64,000 nucleotides of DNA. Origin: Xanthocytophaga flava (lineage in GTDB: Bacteria > Bacteroidota > Bacteroidia > Cytophagales > 172606-1). Shown here piece after piece: positions 17,764 through 27,707 of the stretch. The position numbers were made by a program, and so were the translations under genes. The notes below the pieces were generated by a model. It had not been told where the DNA came from and searched no databases. It was given only the letters and a program-made list of their open reading frames with translations. How positions within the stretch are numbered: the stretch's first letter is position 1; every line of letters starts with the position of its first letter. The stretch lies in contig JASJOS010000008.1 of NCBI GenBank assembly GCA_030068525.1, positions 186,001-250,000 on the forward strand. The letters run 5' to 3'.

Positions 17764-19150
17764 CTTTTTACAGGAAATTTTTGATGAGTTTGAAGATCTG
17801 GCTAAAGAAAAAAATATTCAGTTTAGATTTGATCTGAAAAGTGAGCCGGAACAAGTCTGGTTTGATTGGCAGATTGTTGAAAAAATCATCATCAACCTTT
17901 CGAGTAACTCTTTCAAATATATAGGGTCTGGAATACAAATTACCATTGAGGTATTCGACAATATTGAGTCGTACAAACCTGCCTATGCTAATGAATTGGT
18001 AATTCAAAGTGCTTACCAAGGTACTCAATATTTGTACATCAAAGTAATTGATGACGGAATCGGCATCTCCAAAGAGTCGATTGCTCATCTGTTTGAGCGA
18101 TATTACCGTATTACCGAATCCCATCTGGGATCAGGCATAGGCCTGGCCTTTGTGAAAAGTCTGACCTTATTGCACAAAGACACTATCTATGTCTATAGTG
18201 AGCGCAATAAGGGTACAGAAATTATTATTGGTATTCCCTGTGGAAAAGAAGATTACCAGCAAAAAGAACTATGGTTTACCAACAAAGAGCTGCCCATAAA
18301 ACTGGAAAGTCTTCATGCTGGTTATGAGTCAGATGCACTTCAGTCTCTGCAAGAGGTGACAGAAAAAGATTCTGTTAAAAAACAAGGAATAAAACCCACC
18401 ATTCTTATTGTTGATGATAATGAAGAGTTGCATTATTTCTTAAGAGGTAGTCTGGCTGAGGATTATATCATTGTAGAAGCTGAAAATGGTAAAACAGGAT
18501 TTGAAAAAACAAAAGAAATATTGCCTGACCTGATTATCAGTGATGTGATGATGCCTGTCATGAATGGAAATTCCTTTTGCAAGCTTGCTAAACAAGACCC
18601 GCAGACCAGCCATATTCCATTCCTGACCCTTAGTGCTAAAGACAGTACGGACGCCCGTATTGAAGGGGTAGAGGCAGGAGCCGATTATTATTTTTCCAAA
18701 CCCTTAAGTATAGAGCTTCTGGCACTGACTATCCGTAACATCTTTCTTCAAAAGGAAAAGCTCAAAGAAAAACATATTTCAAATCAGTTAAAGGACGTTG
18801 TTGAACAGGCACATTCAACACAAGACAGAAATTTTCTAACTGAACTGGTAAATCTGATTAAGGTCCATCTAAGTGATCCGGAACTGAATATTGATTACTT
18901 GTGTGGACAGTTGGGAATGAGCCGTACCCGTCTCTATACTAAAACCAAAGACTTGACCAACCAGTCAATTGGCGATTTTATCCGCACTATTCGCTTACAG
19001 AAAGCTCTTCATCTACTCACAGAAGAAAACCTGCCTATCGTTGAAGTTATGTATAAGGTAGGTATTCAGACACAATCCTATTTTACAAAAGCTTTTAAAA
19101 CTGAATTTGGTAAAACACCCATGCAGTTTTTAAAAGAGCTCAGAAAGTGA
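17756..19150 (+). pseudogene. 5'-truncated hybrid two-component system protein (HATPase-REC-AraC)
   Basis: The remaining ~464 residues run in order: HATPase_c (IINLSSNSFKY as N box, VIDDGIGISKE, GSGIGLAFVKSL), a receiver domain (ILIVDDNEELHYF; phospho-acceptor Asp in DLIISDVMMP), and an AraC helix-turn-helix. A normal hybrid system protein has ~800 more N-terminal residues: signal peptide, beta-propeller sensor, membrane helix and HisKA with the phospho-His. All of this is missing. The frame opens only with TTG at 17756, inside the inverted repeat and right after TAG, and no ATG precedes the receiver. It was probably the glycan sensor of the neighbouring fucosidase locus. Confidence 0.85.
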
Positions 19151-19177
19151 TCTCTAAAGCTAGTTGAAATCACCATT

Positions 19178-21262
19178 CTAATATACCAGTTGCAAAGGTT
19201 TACTCAGACGGCTTTGAGCCCCGTCTTTATAATAGACTTTGATACAATAGGTATATCGATGATTCAAAGCCACCTGCAAATCTTCCCAGGAATTTACAGA
19301 GCCTGTAAGTGTCTGACAGATGCTAAGAGGAGCATTGTCTTCCTTTTTATATAGTATCAGCTTGACAATTTCTTTGTCTTTAAACGATTCATTATTCCAG
19401 TTCAGTGTTATTTTTCGCTTTTCTCTGTTAATGGATGGAGTAAGCCAGCTAACCGCATCGCGAAATCCGGTTTCAAAGTATATTTCTCTCGATTCGGCTT
19501 TGGTGATATTGCCACTGCTATCCTTACTATCCAATATATAGTGGTACGATTTGCCCGGAGACACCTTCGTATCGATAAAGGATTGTTTATCCATTGTTAC
19601 ACGCCAACTGGACAGGGTTATCGTATCGGAGGGTTCATTGCCTTGTCGCCACAATCGGTATGAGGCAATATCCCTGCTGGGACTTCCTATCCATCTCAGC
19701 ACAATGCTGTCCGTTCTGATCTCAGTTTGCGTAAATACGGCTGCTACTGGTGGAACTTTATCTGGACGGCTAAGTGCGAAGGCAGGTGAATAGGCAGACG
19801 TATTAAAGTTGTTATCGACTGCAACTACCCGATAATAAACCTGACTGGTCAGAGTCGTAAGAGAGATTGTGTCTGTAAAAACAGGTTTGGTGAGAATTCG
19901 TCTGGTAACTTCTATGGATTCCTCACTAAGGCTATTTGCCCGGAATACCCGATAGCCTTGTATGTCTGTATCTGTGTTGGCTTGCCATTGTAGAGAGACT
20001 ATCCCCCGATCCGTAACAGTACCTTGAATACGAGCAGGTACTGCTGGAGGTATCTGATCTTCCAGTTGTACCAGATAGGGGAATGAACGACTAAGTTCTT
20101 TCCCATCCTTGCCAATAATCCGGATTTGATAATAAGTATTTTGACTGGTGGGCTGATCCTGATAGGTGAACTGAGTTGAGGGTAATAGCTTTTTGTGAAT
20201 ATCCTGATAAGGGCCACCTGGCTTGGAAGAACGACTTACAAAATACCCGCTGATCTTTTTCTGAAGTTCTGCTGGGAAACGCCATTGTAATGTAACCTGC
20301 TTGTTCTCTTTTACCTGGGCGCTTTCAATGACTGCCATCCCTGCCATTTCTGGCATGCCTTGTCCATGTACCACAGCCGATGGTTCTGTAATTTCGCCAA
20401 ATGGCGTAATAGCCCGAATCCGGTAATGATATACCTGTTCATTGGTTTCCAACGAATCTGTGTAATAGGCGTATTCCGGATTTTCTTCCAAACTAACATA
20501 GGTATATGGCAGATCTGAAACAGGATGGAATAAGTTCCCATCGCTTGATTTTTCAATGACATAAGCAGTATATACCCCCTGATGTAGAAAGATAGGCCAG
20601 CTTAACCTGGCACGACGATCTTTGAATTCTACCTTAAACCGGTCAGGAGGAAGTAGCTTTTGTTCCTCAGAGCTATTGACAATAGCAGATCCTTCCAGTG
20701 TACTTCCATCCTTAGCAGGAGCAGCTAACCTTACCTTGTATACATATCGCTTTCCTGGCAGAACTGTCTTGTCGATCCACAACAAACCTGCAGCAATGGC
20801 AGAGGGTTGGGAAACATCACAGATAAACAAAGCCATGCCAAACCGGTTTTCCTGTTCATTGTTTTTCTTGAGAATGTCAGCAGGTTTGTCTGTAGATAGT
20901 GCAGGTGAGAAATCTGTTCCATAAACCATTTCTCCGACAATAGCTGCTTTTGGTTCAGTTTTTTCCAATTCATCAAATGCTGCCGCACTGATAGGCTTTA
21001 TAGCCTGAGTAGTCATTAACTTGCCTCCACCCAATTCTTCAAAACTGCCATCAGGCTTTAAAGTATATCGTTCAATCAGATAACCGGATTCGTTACCTCT
21101 TTTCCATAACAGCGGAGTGGTTGGTGCCCACCGGATCAGTACGGCACCTTTATGAGGCTTTGCCAGTACTTTTAAACCAGGTTGCGGTGACTGACTATGG
21201 ACAGGCAATTGTCCAATGACATACAGAAATGTACTAAAGAGTATGCCAGTAAAAGGCTTCAT
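19178..21262 (-). CDS. exported multi-domain fibronectin type III protein
   Basis: 694 aa with a signal peptide (GILFSTFLYVIGQLPVHSQ). The body is a chain of about five to six FN3-like units recognisable by repeated patterns such as VSLQWQANTDTDIQGYRVFR, VTLQWRFPAELQKKISGYFV and VYYRVVAVDNNFNTSAYSP. There is no enzymatic domain and no clear sorting tail, so a structural or adhesive cell-surface role is the best guess. It is divergent from the SprB-repeat gene at 21495 and appears to be part of the same surface cluster. Confidence 0.8.
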   Translation of the reverse strand: MKPFTGILFSTFLYVIGQLPVHSQSPQPGLKVLAKPHKGAVLIRWAPTTPLLWKRGNESGYLIERYTLKPDGSFEELGGGKLMTTQAIKPISAAAFDELEKTEPKAAIVGEMVYGTDFSPALSTDKPADILKKNNEQENRFGMALFICDVSQPSAIAAGLLWIDKTVLPGKRYVYKVRLAAPAKDGSTLEGSAIVNSSEEQKLLPPDRFKVEFKDRRARLSWPIFLHQGVYTAYVIEKSSDGNLFHPVSDLPYTYVSLEENPEYAYYTDSLETNEQVYHYRIRAITPFGEITEPSAVVHGQGMPEMAGMAVIESAQVKENKQVTLQWRFPAELQKKISGYFVSRSSKPGGPYQDIHKKLLPSTQFTYQDQPTSQNTYYQIRIIGKDGKELSRSFPYLVQLEDQIPPAVPARIQGTVTDRGIVSLQWQANTDTDIQGYRVFRANSLSEESIEVTRRILTKPVFTDTISLTTLTSQVYYRVVAVDNNFNTSAYSPAFALSRPDKVPPVAAVFTQTEIRTDSIVLRWIGSPSRDIASYRLWRQGNEPSDTITLSSWRVTMDKQSFIDTKVSPGKSYHYILDSKDSSGNITKAESREIYFETGFRDAVSWLTPSINREKRKITLNWNNESFKDKEIVKLILYKKEDNAPLSICQTLTGSVNSWEDLQVALNHRYTYCIKVYYKDGAQSRLSKPLQLVY

Positions 21263-21494
21263 GAATAATGTGTATTGTGAATAACAACAAATCTACACAA
21301 CAGACTGAAGCTGAGAAAGTATATGGCAAGTAGTTTGGTATACCTACAGATGAGTTTAGGAAATAGATACTGGAAAAAAGCAAAGGTTTCAACATTTGCT
21401 ATGAAAATTCTGCTATGTAAGATTTTACATTGTTTTTGCGAGTTACTATTAGGGAGTGTATAGAATCTACAGGAAGCATAAAATATCTTTCAGA

Positions 21495-24400
21495 ATGACC
21501 CGGAAACTTATACCCATTTTTCTTTTTTTGTGTAACGTTCTTTCTCTCTGTGTAGCTTCTTATGGGCAAGTAAAAGTAGAAGTGAGGTTTAAAGAATTCT
21601 ATAATGCAAAGCCGGGATCAGATATTGTAGTAAAGATGTATACCCGTCTTAAAGGTAGTAATGACAATAGATGTGCAAATGATCGGTTAGGGTGTTCCGG
21701 GTGCTTAGGTCGTAATTTTCCTGGTTATCAATGGTCAGATCTCAGAAGTTTGGGTGAGCCTGAATCAACCGTACGATTTACTGTACCCGATGAACAGATG
21801 AATCTAACCCATGCTTCCCTGCCTGAATATATTATTGTGCGTTTACATGCATGGCAAGACTTTGGATATGGAAGTACATGTATCAGCAATAACTCGGATG
21901 GCGATGAAGGCTATCAGGACTTGAAAGTTTATCTTGGATCGATACCCGCAGGAGAATGGATTCCTGTCGAAAAAAATGTGAATGCAACCGAAATACTACG
22001 GGATGATCCAAATTATCAGATGAGGCTACAAGTTCGGTATGTTATTACTCCTGATCCTATTACTTTTATCGGAATGCAGCCGAATGGTAGTTTCTGTGCA
22101 AATTCTACTATAACTTTAAAAACAGGAATAACTCCTGCTAATCTGCCTCCCAGCCCAGGATTAAGCTATGAGTGGTTTTATCAGAATTCCGGTAGTTTAA
22201 CATGGATTCCTTTGCGAGATACCACGAATAATAGTAATACTACAACTCGTCCTGAGATATCTTTTAATCCCCTGGAATCCATATTTACTTCCGGATTAAC
22301 ACAGAAAAGAAACATTCGATTTCGGGTGAGAACCCGGTCAAAAGAAGGTGATTTACTAAGTGATGCACAAGTTTCTTCATTGAAGGAATTCTCCCCTCCA
22401 CCACCTACAATTACCGCCTTAACGCCTACTATTTCATGTGCTAAAACCAATACAGGCACCTTTCGTCTTCAGGTGAATGGAATAAAGGGAGGACAGTTTC
22501 TGTATCAGATTGCGAAAGGTACTACAGTGACTCCTCCTTGTGATCCAGCTACATTAGTAAGTAATACTTGTAGTGAGGGTGTATTTCTAAGTGGAAGGAT
22601 TAAGAGTGCAGACACTACTTTTCAAAATATTGGTCCGGGTACCTATACCCTCTGGACTATGAATCCAGATGGGGCATATGGTATCTGTCAGTCTGACCCC
22701 TATACTTTTACTATTGATTCTATTCCGTCACTGGTTATTCAATCTGCTGAGGTACAACCCGTCTCTTGTTATGGAGGGAAAGATGGGCAGATTAAGCTGG
22801 TGGTTTCCGGTGGGGCAGAAGGAGGAGTTACCTATACCTATGTATCAGGTCCAGGCACAGAAAGCATTGGATCAACAAATACAACAGGCATCTTTACCGG
22901 ATTACCTGTTGGAGTACATCGTATTCGGATGCAGGATCTGTGTATGACCCTAGAAAAGGACGTGACCATCACCCAGCCTCCACTGGTATCACTTGCAGGT
23001 ATTGCAGATGCATTGCAGGTTGGCAACGCTACTTGTGCTATTCCAGGAAACGGAGTGGTGATAGTTACTGTAGCCAAAACCGCCGATTCCTTTGATAAAC
23101 CTGTATCGACTAACTTTCACTATCAGCTCTTTCAGGCAGGCAATGCTACTGTATACAGAGAAGCTATTTTGACAGCTACGGAATGGAGAAGTGAAAATTT
23201 GCCTGTAGGAAAGTATCGCCTTGTTGTGAAAGAACAAGGAGGTGCGGACTGTAATGCCTATAGCACTGATCTGGAAATTATTGCACCTCCTGCACTTGGA
23301 ATCACCAATATTCAAACCACCCATGTAACTTGTTTTGGATACAAATCCGGAGAGATTCGGTTTACAGGTACAGGAAATACACAGGGCTATCAGTATCAGA
23401 TTACACATACAACCGGAGCCATTGCTCCACAAAACAATACAACGGGTATATTCTCTGGCTTGCCAGCTGGAGACTATCGACTTACGGTTCGCAGGTTATT
23501 ACCAGCAGGTTGTACAGACTCATTTACCTATCCGTCTACAGTGGTTATTACACAACCTTCTCAACTTATGGCTACACTGACGGGTAAAGATATTTCCTGT
23601 GCCGACAAGGAGGATGGACAACTTACGCTTAAGGTGAATGGGGGTACTGGTACTACCTATTCGTATATCGTGCGGCGTAAGGACGGAGTAGATTCAGTTA
23701 CGTATAAAAGCGGTACCCTGACAGGTGTCCTTACAGTAGAAGGGTTGATAGATGGAAATTATTCGTTTCAGGCTACGGATGTAAATGGGTGCAGTGTATT
23801 CTCGGAGAGTGTAACGATTCATCGGCCTGCTCCTTTGAAGATAACAAGTGTGAACCGAACCGACATTGTATGTATCACAGATAAAGGAAGTATCGCTATT
23901 GTGGCACAGGGGGGGATTGCTCCGTATCAGTATTCTATCAACAATGGAGTTGCTTTTTCGGCCTCTGCCTCCTTTATAGGTTTGTCGGCAGGAACCTATA
24001 CTATCCTTGTCAAAGATGTCAATGGATGTACAGCATCCTACACAACTCCGATCCAGATTACCATTCCTGCCCAGGAACTGAGCTTTACTCATACAGTATC
24101 AGATTATAATGGCTACCAGATTTCCTGTTTTGGTGGAAACAATGGCTATGTTATCCTACAGGCAACGGGTGGAAATGGAAGTACATACACTGGATATAGC
24201 TACTCTGTCGATGGACGGCCATACCAGACTTCCAATCGTCTGGACGGATTAACAGCTGGCAGACACCAACTCAATGTAAAAGATGGAAGAGGATGTATTG
24301 TGAGCCAAAGTATAGATCTGATCCAGCCTGAGATCCGTCTGGGGCTGCAACTGGTTGACAAGACCAATGTGGTATGTGCTGGAGATCACAGTGGTAAACT

Positions 24401-25580
24401 AACTGTAAAGGCCGTTGGTGGGGCTGCTCCGTATGAGTTTAGTATAGATGGAGGACAGACCTATCAGGCTCAGGCGTTGTTTGCCAATCTGGCTGTCGGA
24501 ACGTATGGATTGATTGCAAAGGATAAGAATGGCTGTATGGCTACATTAACTGAAGCTATTACGAGTTTATATTCCCCTATTGAAATTGTCTATCAGATTT
24601 CGGAGGTAAACTGTCGGGGAGGCAACGATGGCACAATTAACATTACTGTCAGTGGAGGCAAAGCCCCCTATACCTATCAGTGGCTCGAAACTCAACAGAC
24701 TTCCGAAGATGCAATTGGTCTAACGGCTGGGACTCATACAGTACGGGTAACAGATGCTGCTGGATGCCAGAAAGAAATGCAAATGAACGTAGGGCAGCCT
24801 GCACGGGAACTGACCTTCCAACTTACTACAGTACCGGTTTGTTACGGACAAACCAATGGCAGTATTCAGATTCATGCTTCTGGTGGAACGCCGCCTTATG
24901 TGTATTCCATTGATAATGGAGACTCATTCCAGTCCAATACGGATTTTGCCGTTGGAATAGGAACCTATTCGATCCGGGTCAGAGATAGTAAACAATGCCA
25001 GACAACAGGTTCTACTATTATCCTGCAACGCAACGATCAGCCAGAGCCAGGCTTTCTGGTCGCATCCAGTGAAAGTGCACGGGATACACTGGTTATCACC
25101 GATATCAGTGTGCCCAAGGCAGATTCTCTGCATTGGACCTTTGATACGGCTGCTGAGATCCTGGACAGCAACGCCTGGGCTCCTCAACTTCGATTTGCGG
25201 AGGCTGGAGAGTATACCATTCAGATGACCGGATTCTTTGGTGGATGTGCCTATTCGGTAACCAAAACCTTATACCTGAAACCATTTGATCCAACTGCACC
25301 AGTCACCCCGGTTCCTGGAAGCCGTTACCTGATTTCACTGGAAGTTAGTCCCAATCCGAATGATGGTGTTTTTGTAGCCAAGGCAAAACTGCTCAAAAAG
25401 CAGCCTCTGGTTCTGGTTGTCATTGATATGCTGGGAAATGAACGCTACCGTAAGACATGGGATAAGACACAGGAAATAGAAGAACACATTACTCTGCCAG
25501 ATGTCAAAGCAGGGATGTATATCCTTCGGGCTGTTACCGAAAATGATGCCCGGGAAGTGAAAATAAGCATTAACCACTAA
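21495..25580 (+). CDS. SprB-repeat surface protein with T9SS C-terminal sorting domain
   Basis: From the ATG at 21495 the protein has 1361 aa and a signal peptide (LIPIFLFLCNVLSLCVASYGQ); a longer GTG frame from 21456 would bury it. After an N-terminal domain with Cys-rich GCSGCLGR-like sequence and an Ig-like part, the protein consists of about ten SprB-type repeats. Each contains variants of CFGGNNGYVILQATGG, APYQYSINNG and LSAGTYTILVKDVNGC. The last ~75 residues (VSPNPNDGVF, then AGMYILRAVTE) are a type A T9SS sorting tail, so it is secreted by the gliding-associated T9SS and attached outside the cell. First gene of the operon 21495-32082. Confidence 0.88.
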   Translation: MTRKLIPIFLFLCNVLSLCVASYGQVKVEVRFKEFYNAKPGSDIVVKMYTRLKGSNDNRCANDRLGCSGCLGRNFPGYQWSDLRSLGEPESTVRFTVPDEQMNLTHASLPEYIIVRLHAWQDFGYGSTCISNNSDGDEGYQDLKVYLGSIPAGEWIPVEKNVNATEILRDDPNYQMRLQVRYVITPDPITFIGMQPNGSFCANSTITLKTGITPANLPPSPGLSYEWFYQNSGSLTWIPLRDTTNNSNTTTRPEISFNPLESIFTSGLTQKRNIRFRVRTRSKEGDLLSDAQVSSLKEFSPPPPTITALTPTISCAKTNTGTFRLQVNGIKGGQFLYQIAKGTTVTPPCDPATLVSNTCSEGVFLSGRIKSADTTFQNIGPGTYTLWTMNPDGAYGICQSDPYTFTIDSIPSLVIQSAEVQPVSCYGGKDGQIKLVVSGGAEGGVTYTYVSGPGTESIGSTNTTGIFTGLPVGVHRIRMQDLCMTLEKDVTITQPPLVSLAGIADALQVGNATCAIPGNGVVIVTVAKTADSFDKPVSTNFHYQLFQAGNATVYREAILTATEWRSENLPVGKYRLVVKEQGGADCNAYSTDLEIIAPPALGITNIQTTHVTCFGYKSGEIRFTGTGNTQGYQYQITHTTGAIAPQNNTTGIFSGLPAGDYRLTVRRLLPAGCTDSFTYPSTVVITQPSQLMATLTGKDISCADKEDGQLTLKVNGGTGTTYSYIVRRKDGVDSVTYKSGTLTGVLTVEGLIDGNYSFQATDVNGCSVFSESVTIHRPAPLKITSVNRTDIVCITDKGSIAIVAQGGIAPYQYSINNGVAFSASASFIGLSAGTYTILVKDVNGCTASYTTPIQITIPAQELSFTHTVSDYNGYQISCFGGNNGYVILQATGGNGSTYTGYSYSVDGRPYQTSNRLDGLTAGRHQLNVKDGRGCIVSQSIDLIQPEIRLGLQLVDKTNVVCAGDHSGKLTVKAVGGAAPYEFSIDGGQTYQAQALFANLAVGTYGLIAKDKNGCMATLTEAITSLYSPIEIVYQISEVNCRGGNDGTINITVSGGKAPYTYQWLETQQTSEDAIGLTAGTHTVRVTDAAGCQKEMQMNVGQPARELTFQLTTVPVCYGQTNGSIQIHASGGTPPYVYSIDNGDSFQSNTDFAVGIGTYSIRVRDSKQCQTTGSTIILQRNDQPEPGFLVASSESARDTLVITDISVPKADSLHWTFDTAAEILDSNAWAPQLRFAEAGEYTIQMTGFFGGCAYSVTKTLYLKPFDPTAPVTPVPGSRYLISLEVSPNPNDGVFVAKAKLLKKQPLVLVVIDMLGNERYRKTWDKTQEIEEHITLPDVKAGMYILRAVTENDAREVKISINH

Positions 25581-25679
25581 AAACCAACCACAAGAAAGAC
25601 ACTACACACTAACCAGTACCGATCCGGGAAGTGGAAGCAAACACTCCCGGCTCACTTATGGAGAAGATTTAGCACAGAA

Positions 25680-27482
25680 ATGAAACACATCTACTGGTCA
25701 CTGATACTGACTACTTTATTTTTGGGAACAGGTCACTGGACGTCTGCACAGAACCTGGAAGAGATAGGCATAAAAAAGGGAATTAAACCATCCGGTTCTA
25801 TAAACCTGAGTGCCATTGGCTACCATGCCTGGGGGACTGACAACCGGCGCGACCCCTTTAACTGGTTTGCAACGGGCAGCCTGAATCTGAATCTATTTGG
25901 GTACAATACCCCATTTACATTTTCCTATAGTAATACCAGCCGAAGCTTTACCCAACCCTTTAATCAGTTTAGTTTTTCACCACAATACAAGTGGGTCAAA
26001 TCCTATATTGGCTATAATTCAATGACCTTTTCGCAATATACCCTGTCGGGGCATACTTTTCTGGGAGGAGGCGTTGAACTGTCCCCCGGAAAGTGGCGTA
26101 TCGCAGCTATGTATGGACGACTCAAAAAAGGCATTCCCTATAATCTGCAAGACTCAACGCTCAATTACAATGTAGCTTACAATCGAATGGGATATGCCTG
26201 GAAGGTCGGCTATGAAGATGGAGGCAATATGATTTCTGTATCCTTTTTTAGTGCCAAAGATGACATTCGTTCGTTGCCTTATGTGTTGCCGGAAAGTGAT
26301 CTGACACCTAAGCAGAACATTGCTGTGAGCATTAATGGCAAGAAGACATTGTTCTCACACTTTTTTGTAGAAGGCGAATATGCTGTTTCTGCGCTCGATA
26401 AAGACATTCGGGCCAATCGTTCGGATTCCGTAGTACAGGGCAAAAGCAGCAATCTGTTTGGTAAACTATTACCTGATAATCCAACCAACCGCTATTTTGA
26501 TGCGTTTGCGGCAGGGTTTGGGTATCAGGGAAATATCGTGAGCCTGCAGGCGCGCTACCAGCGTGTGGCCCCAGAATACGAAACGCTGGGTGCCTATTAC
26601 TTTAACAACGATATGGAAAACATTACCCTGGCTCCCTCTCTGAAACTACTTCAAAGCCGGTTGACTCTTGCAGGGAATGTGGGAATACAATATAACAACC
26701 TTGATAAAAGCAGAGCCTTTACCACCAAACGCTGGGTTAGTGCGGTAAACGTAAATTTTATGCCAGATCAGAACTGGAACCTGACAGGTAGCTATTCAAA
26801 CTTTGCCACCTACACCAACATGCGTCCTCAAACAGATCCATTCTTCCAGAATAACCTGGATACACTGAACTTCTATCAGATAAGCCAGACGTTTAATGGT
26901 TCTGCCGGGTATATGTTTGGCAGCAAAGAGCATAAGCAGTCGGTTATGTTGCTGGGGAGCTACCAGCAAACAGGAGATAACAGCCAGTCCGAAGGTGGTC
27001 AGTCCTCGTTTTACACAGCCAATCTTTCCTATAGCCATGCTTTTTCTGAAAAAGGAGCCAGCCTGTCGGGATCGGTCAACTACAATGTAAATACAGCCGC
27101 TTTGGTGAAGAGTGCCTACTGGGGCCCAAATGTGAGCTGGAGCCAGACTCTTTTTAATAAACAGGTACGTAGTTCGCTGGCCAGCGCCTATAACAAGGCA
27201 TTCACCAATGGTGTGGTAAGCAATGATGTAGTGAATGCCCGCTGGAGCCTGAGCTATCAACCTAAACCGGGGCAGTCTAAAAAGGCTGCAGGCCCTGCAG
27301 TGACTGAATCAGCACAACCCCCTGCATCAGGAACAGACACTGCCAAAAGCAAAGGAAAAGGATTTTCCGGGAATCAGAATATTTCATTGGGCATCAACTG
27401 GATGAAGCGTCTGCATAGCACCACACAGCAACCTGCATTTAGTGAGCTAACGGCTACTCTGGGATATACATTCAGCTTTTAA
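25680..27482 (+). CDS. predicted outer-membrane beta-barrel protein of the surface cluster
   Basis: A 600-aa protein with a signal peptide (IYWSLILTTLFLGTGHWTSAQ). The mature part alternates aromatic and polar residues in short strands separated by Asn/Gly turns (FTFSYSNTSRSFTQPFNQF, LSGSVNYNVNTAALVK), and the protein ends in a beta strand finishing with Phe (LTATLGYTFSF), as barrel proteins do. A Pro/Ala/Ser/Lys-rich insertion near residues 525-560 looks like a loop. It is not a PorP/SprF-length protein. Position between the SprB-repeat and toxin genes suggests it anchors or exports one of them; this is inference. Confidence 0.7.
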   Translation: MKHIYWSLILTTLFLGTGHWTSAQNLEEIGIKKGIKPSGSINLSAIGYHAWGTDNRRDPFNWFATGSLNLNLFGYNTPFTFSYSNTSRSFTQPFNQFSFSPQYKWVKSYIGYNSMTFSQYTLSGHTFLGGGVELSPGKWRIAAMYGRLKKGIPYNLQDSTLNYNVAYNRMGYAWKVGYEDGGNMISVSFFSAKDDIRSLPYVLPESDLTPKQNIAVSINGKKTLFSHFFVEGEYAVSALDKDIRANRSDSVVQGKSSNLFGKLLPDNPTNRYFDAFAAGFGYQGNIVSLQARYQRVAPEYETLGAYYFNNDMENITLAPSLKLLQSRLTLAGNVGIQYNNLDKSRAFTTKRWVSAVNVNFMPDQNWNLTGSYSNFATYTNMRPQTDPFFQNNLDTLNFYQISQTFNGSAGYMFGSKEHKQSVMLLGSYQQTGDNSQSEGGQSSFYTANLSYSHAFSEKGASLSGSVNYNVNTAALVKSAYWGPNVSWSQTLFNKQVRSSLASAYNKAFTNGVVSNDVVNARWSLSYQPKPGQSKKAAGPAVTESAQPPASGTDTAKSKGKGFSGNQNISLGINWMKRLHSTTQQPAFSELTATLGYTFSF

Positions 27483-27707
27483 AAAGAATCATCTTAGGAT
27501 AGTTGAGTAGATAAAAAGTTGAAGAAATAACCCAGCTAAACACTGAAAAAACATGTAAGGAAAATGCCTTTTCAACCAAAATTATACAAAGTCCCAGGCT
27601 TTTATGCATTTGATGCTTTTTTCTTACGATGTATCCCAGAGCTGATTAAAAAACAAAGTGCCCTGCATCCACAAATTAAATTTGTTCCCAGCTATCGATG
27701 TTACTAC

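Noticed and set aside
22181..23432. Antisense ORFs inside the SprB-repeat gene
   Set aside because: Shadows of a repetitive coding sequence; the sense frame carries signal peptide, repeats and sorting tail.
27564..27707. Upstream start at 27564 for the toxin gene
   Set aside because: It would place 48 residues before the signal peptide; the ATG at 27708 starts exactly at it.
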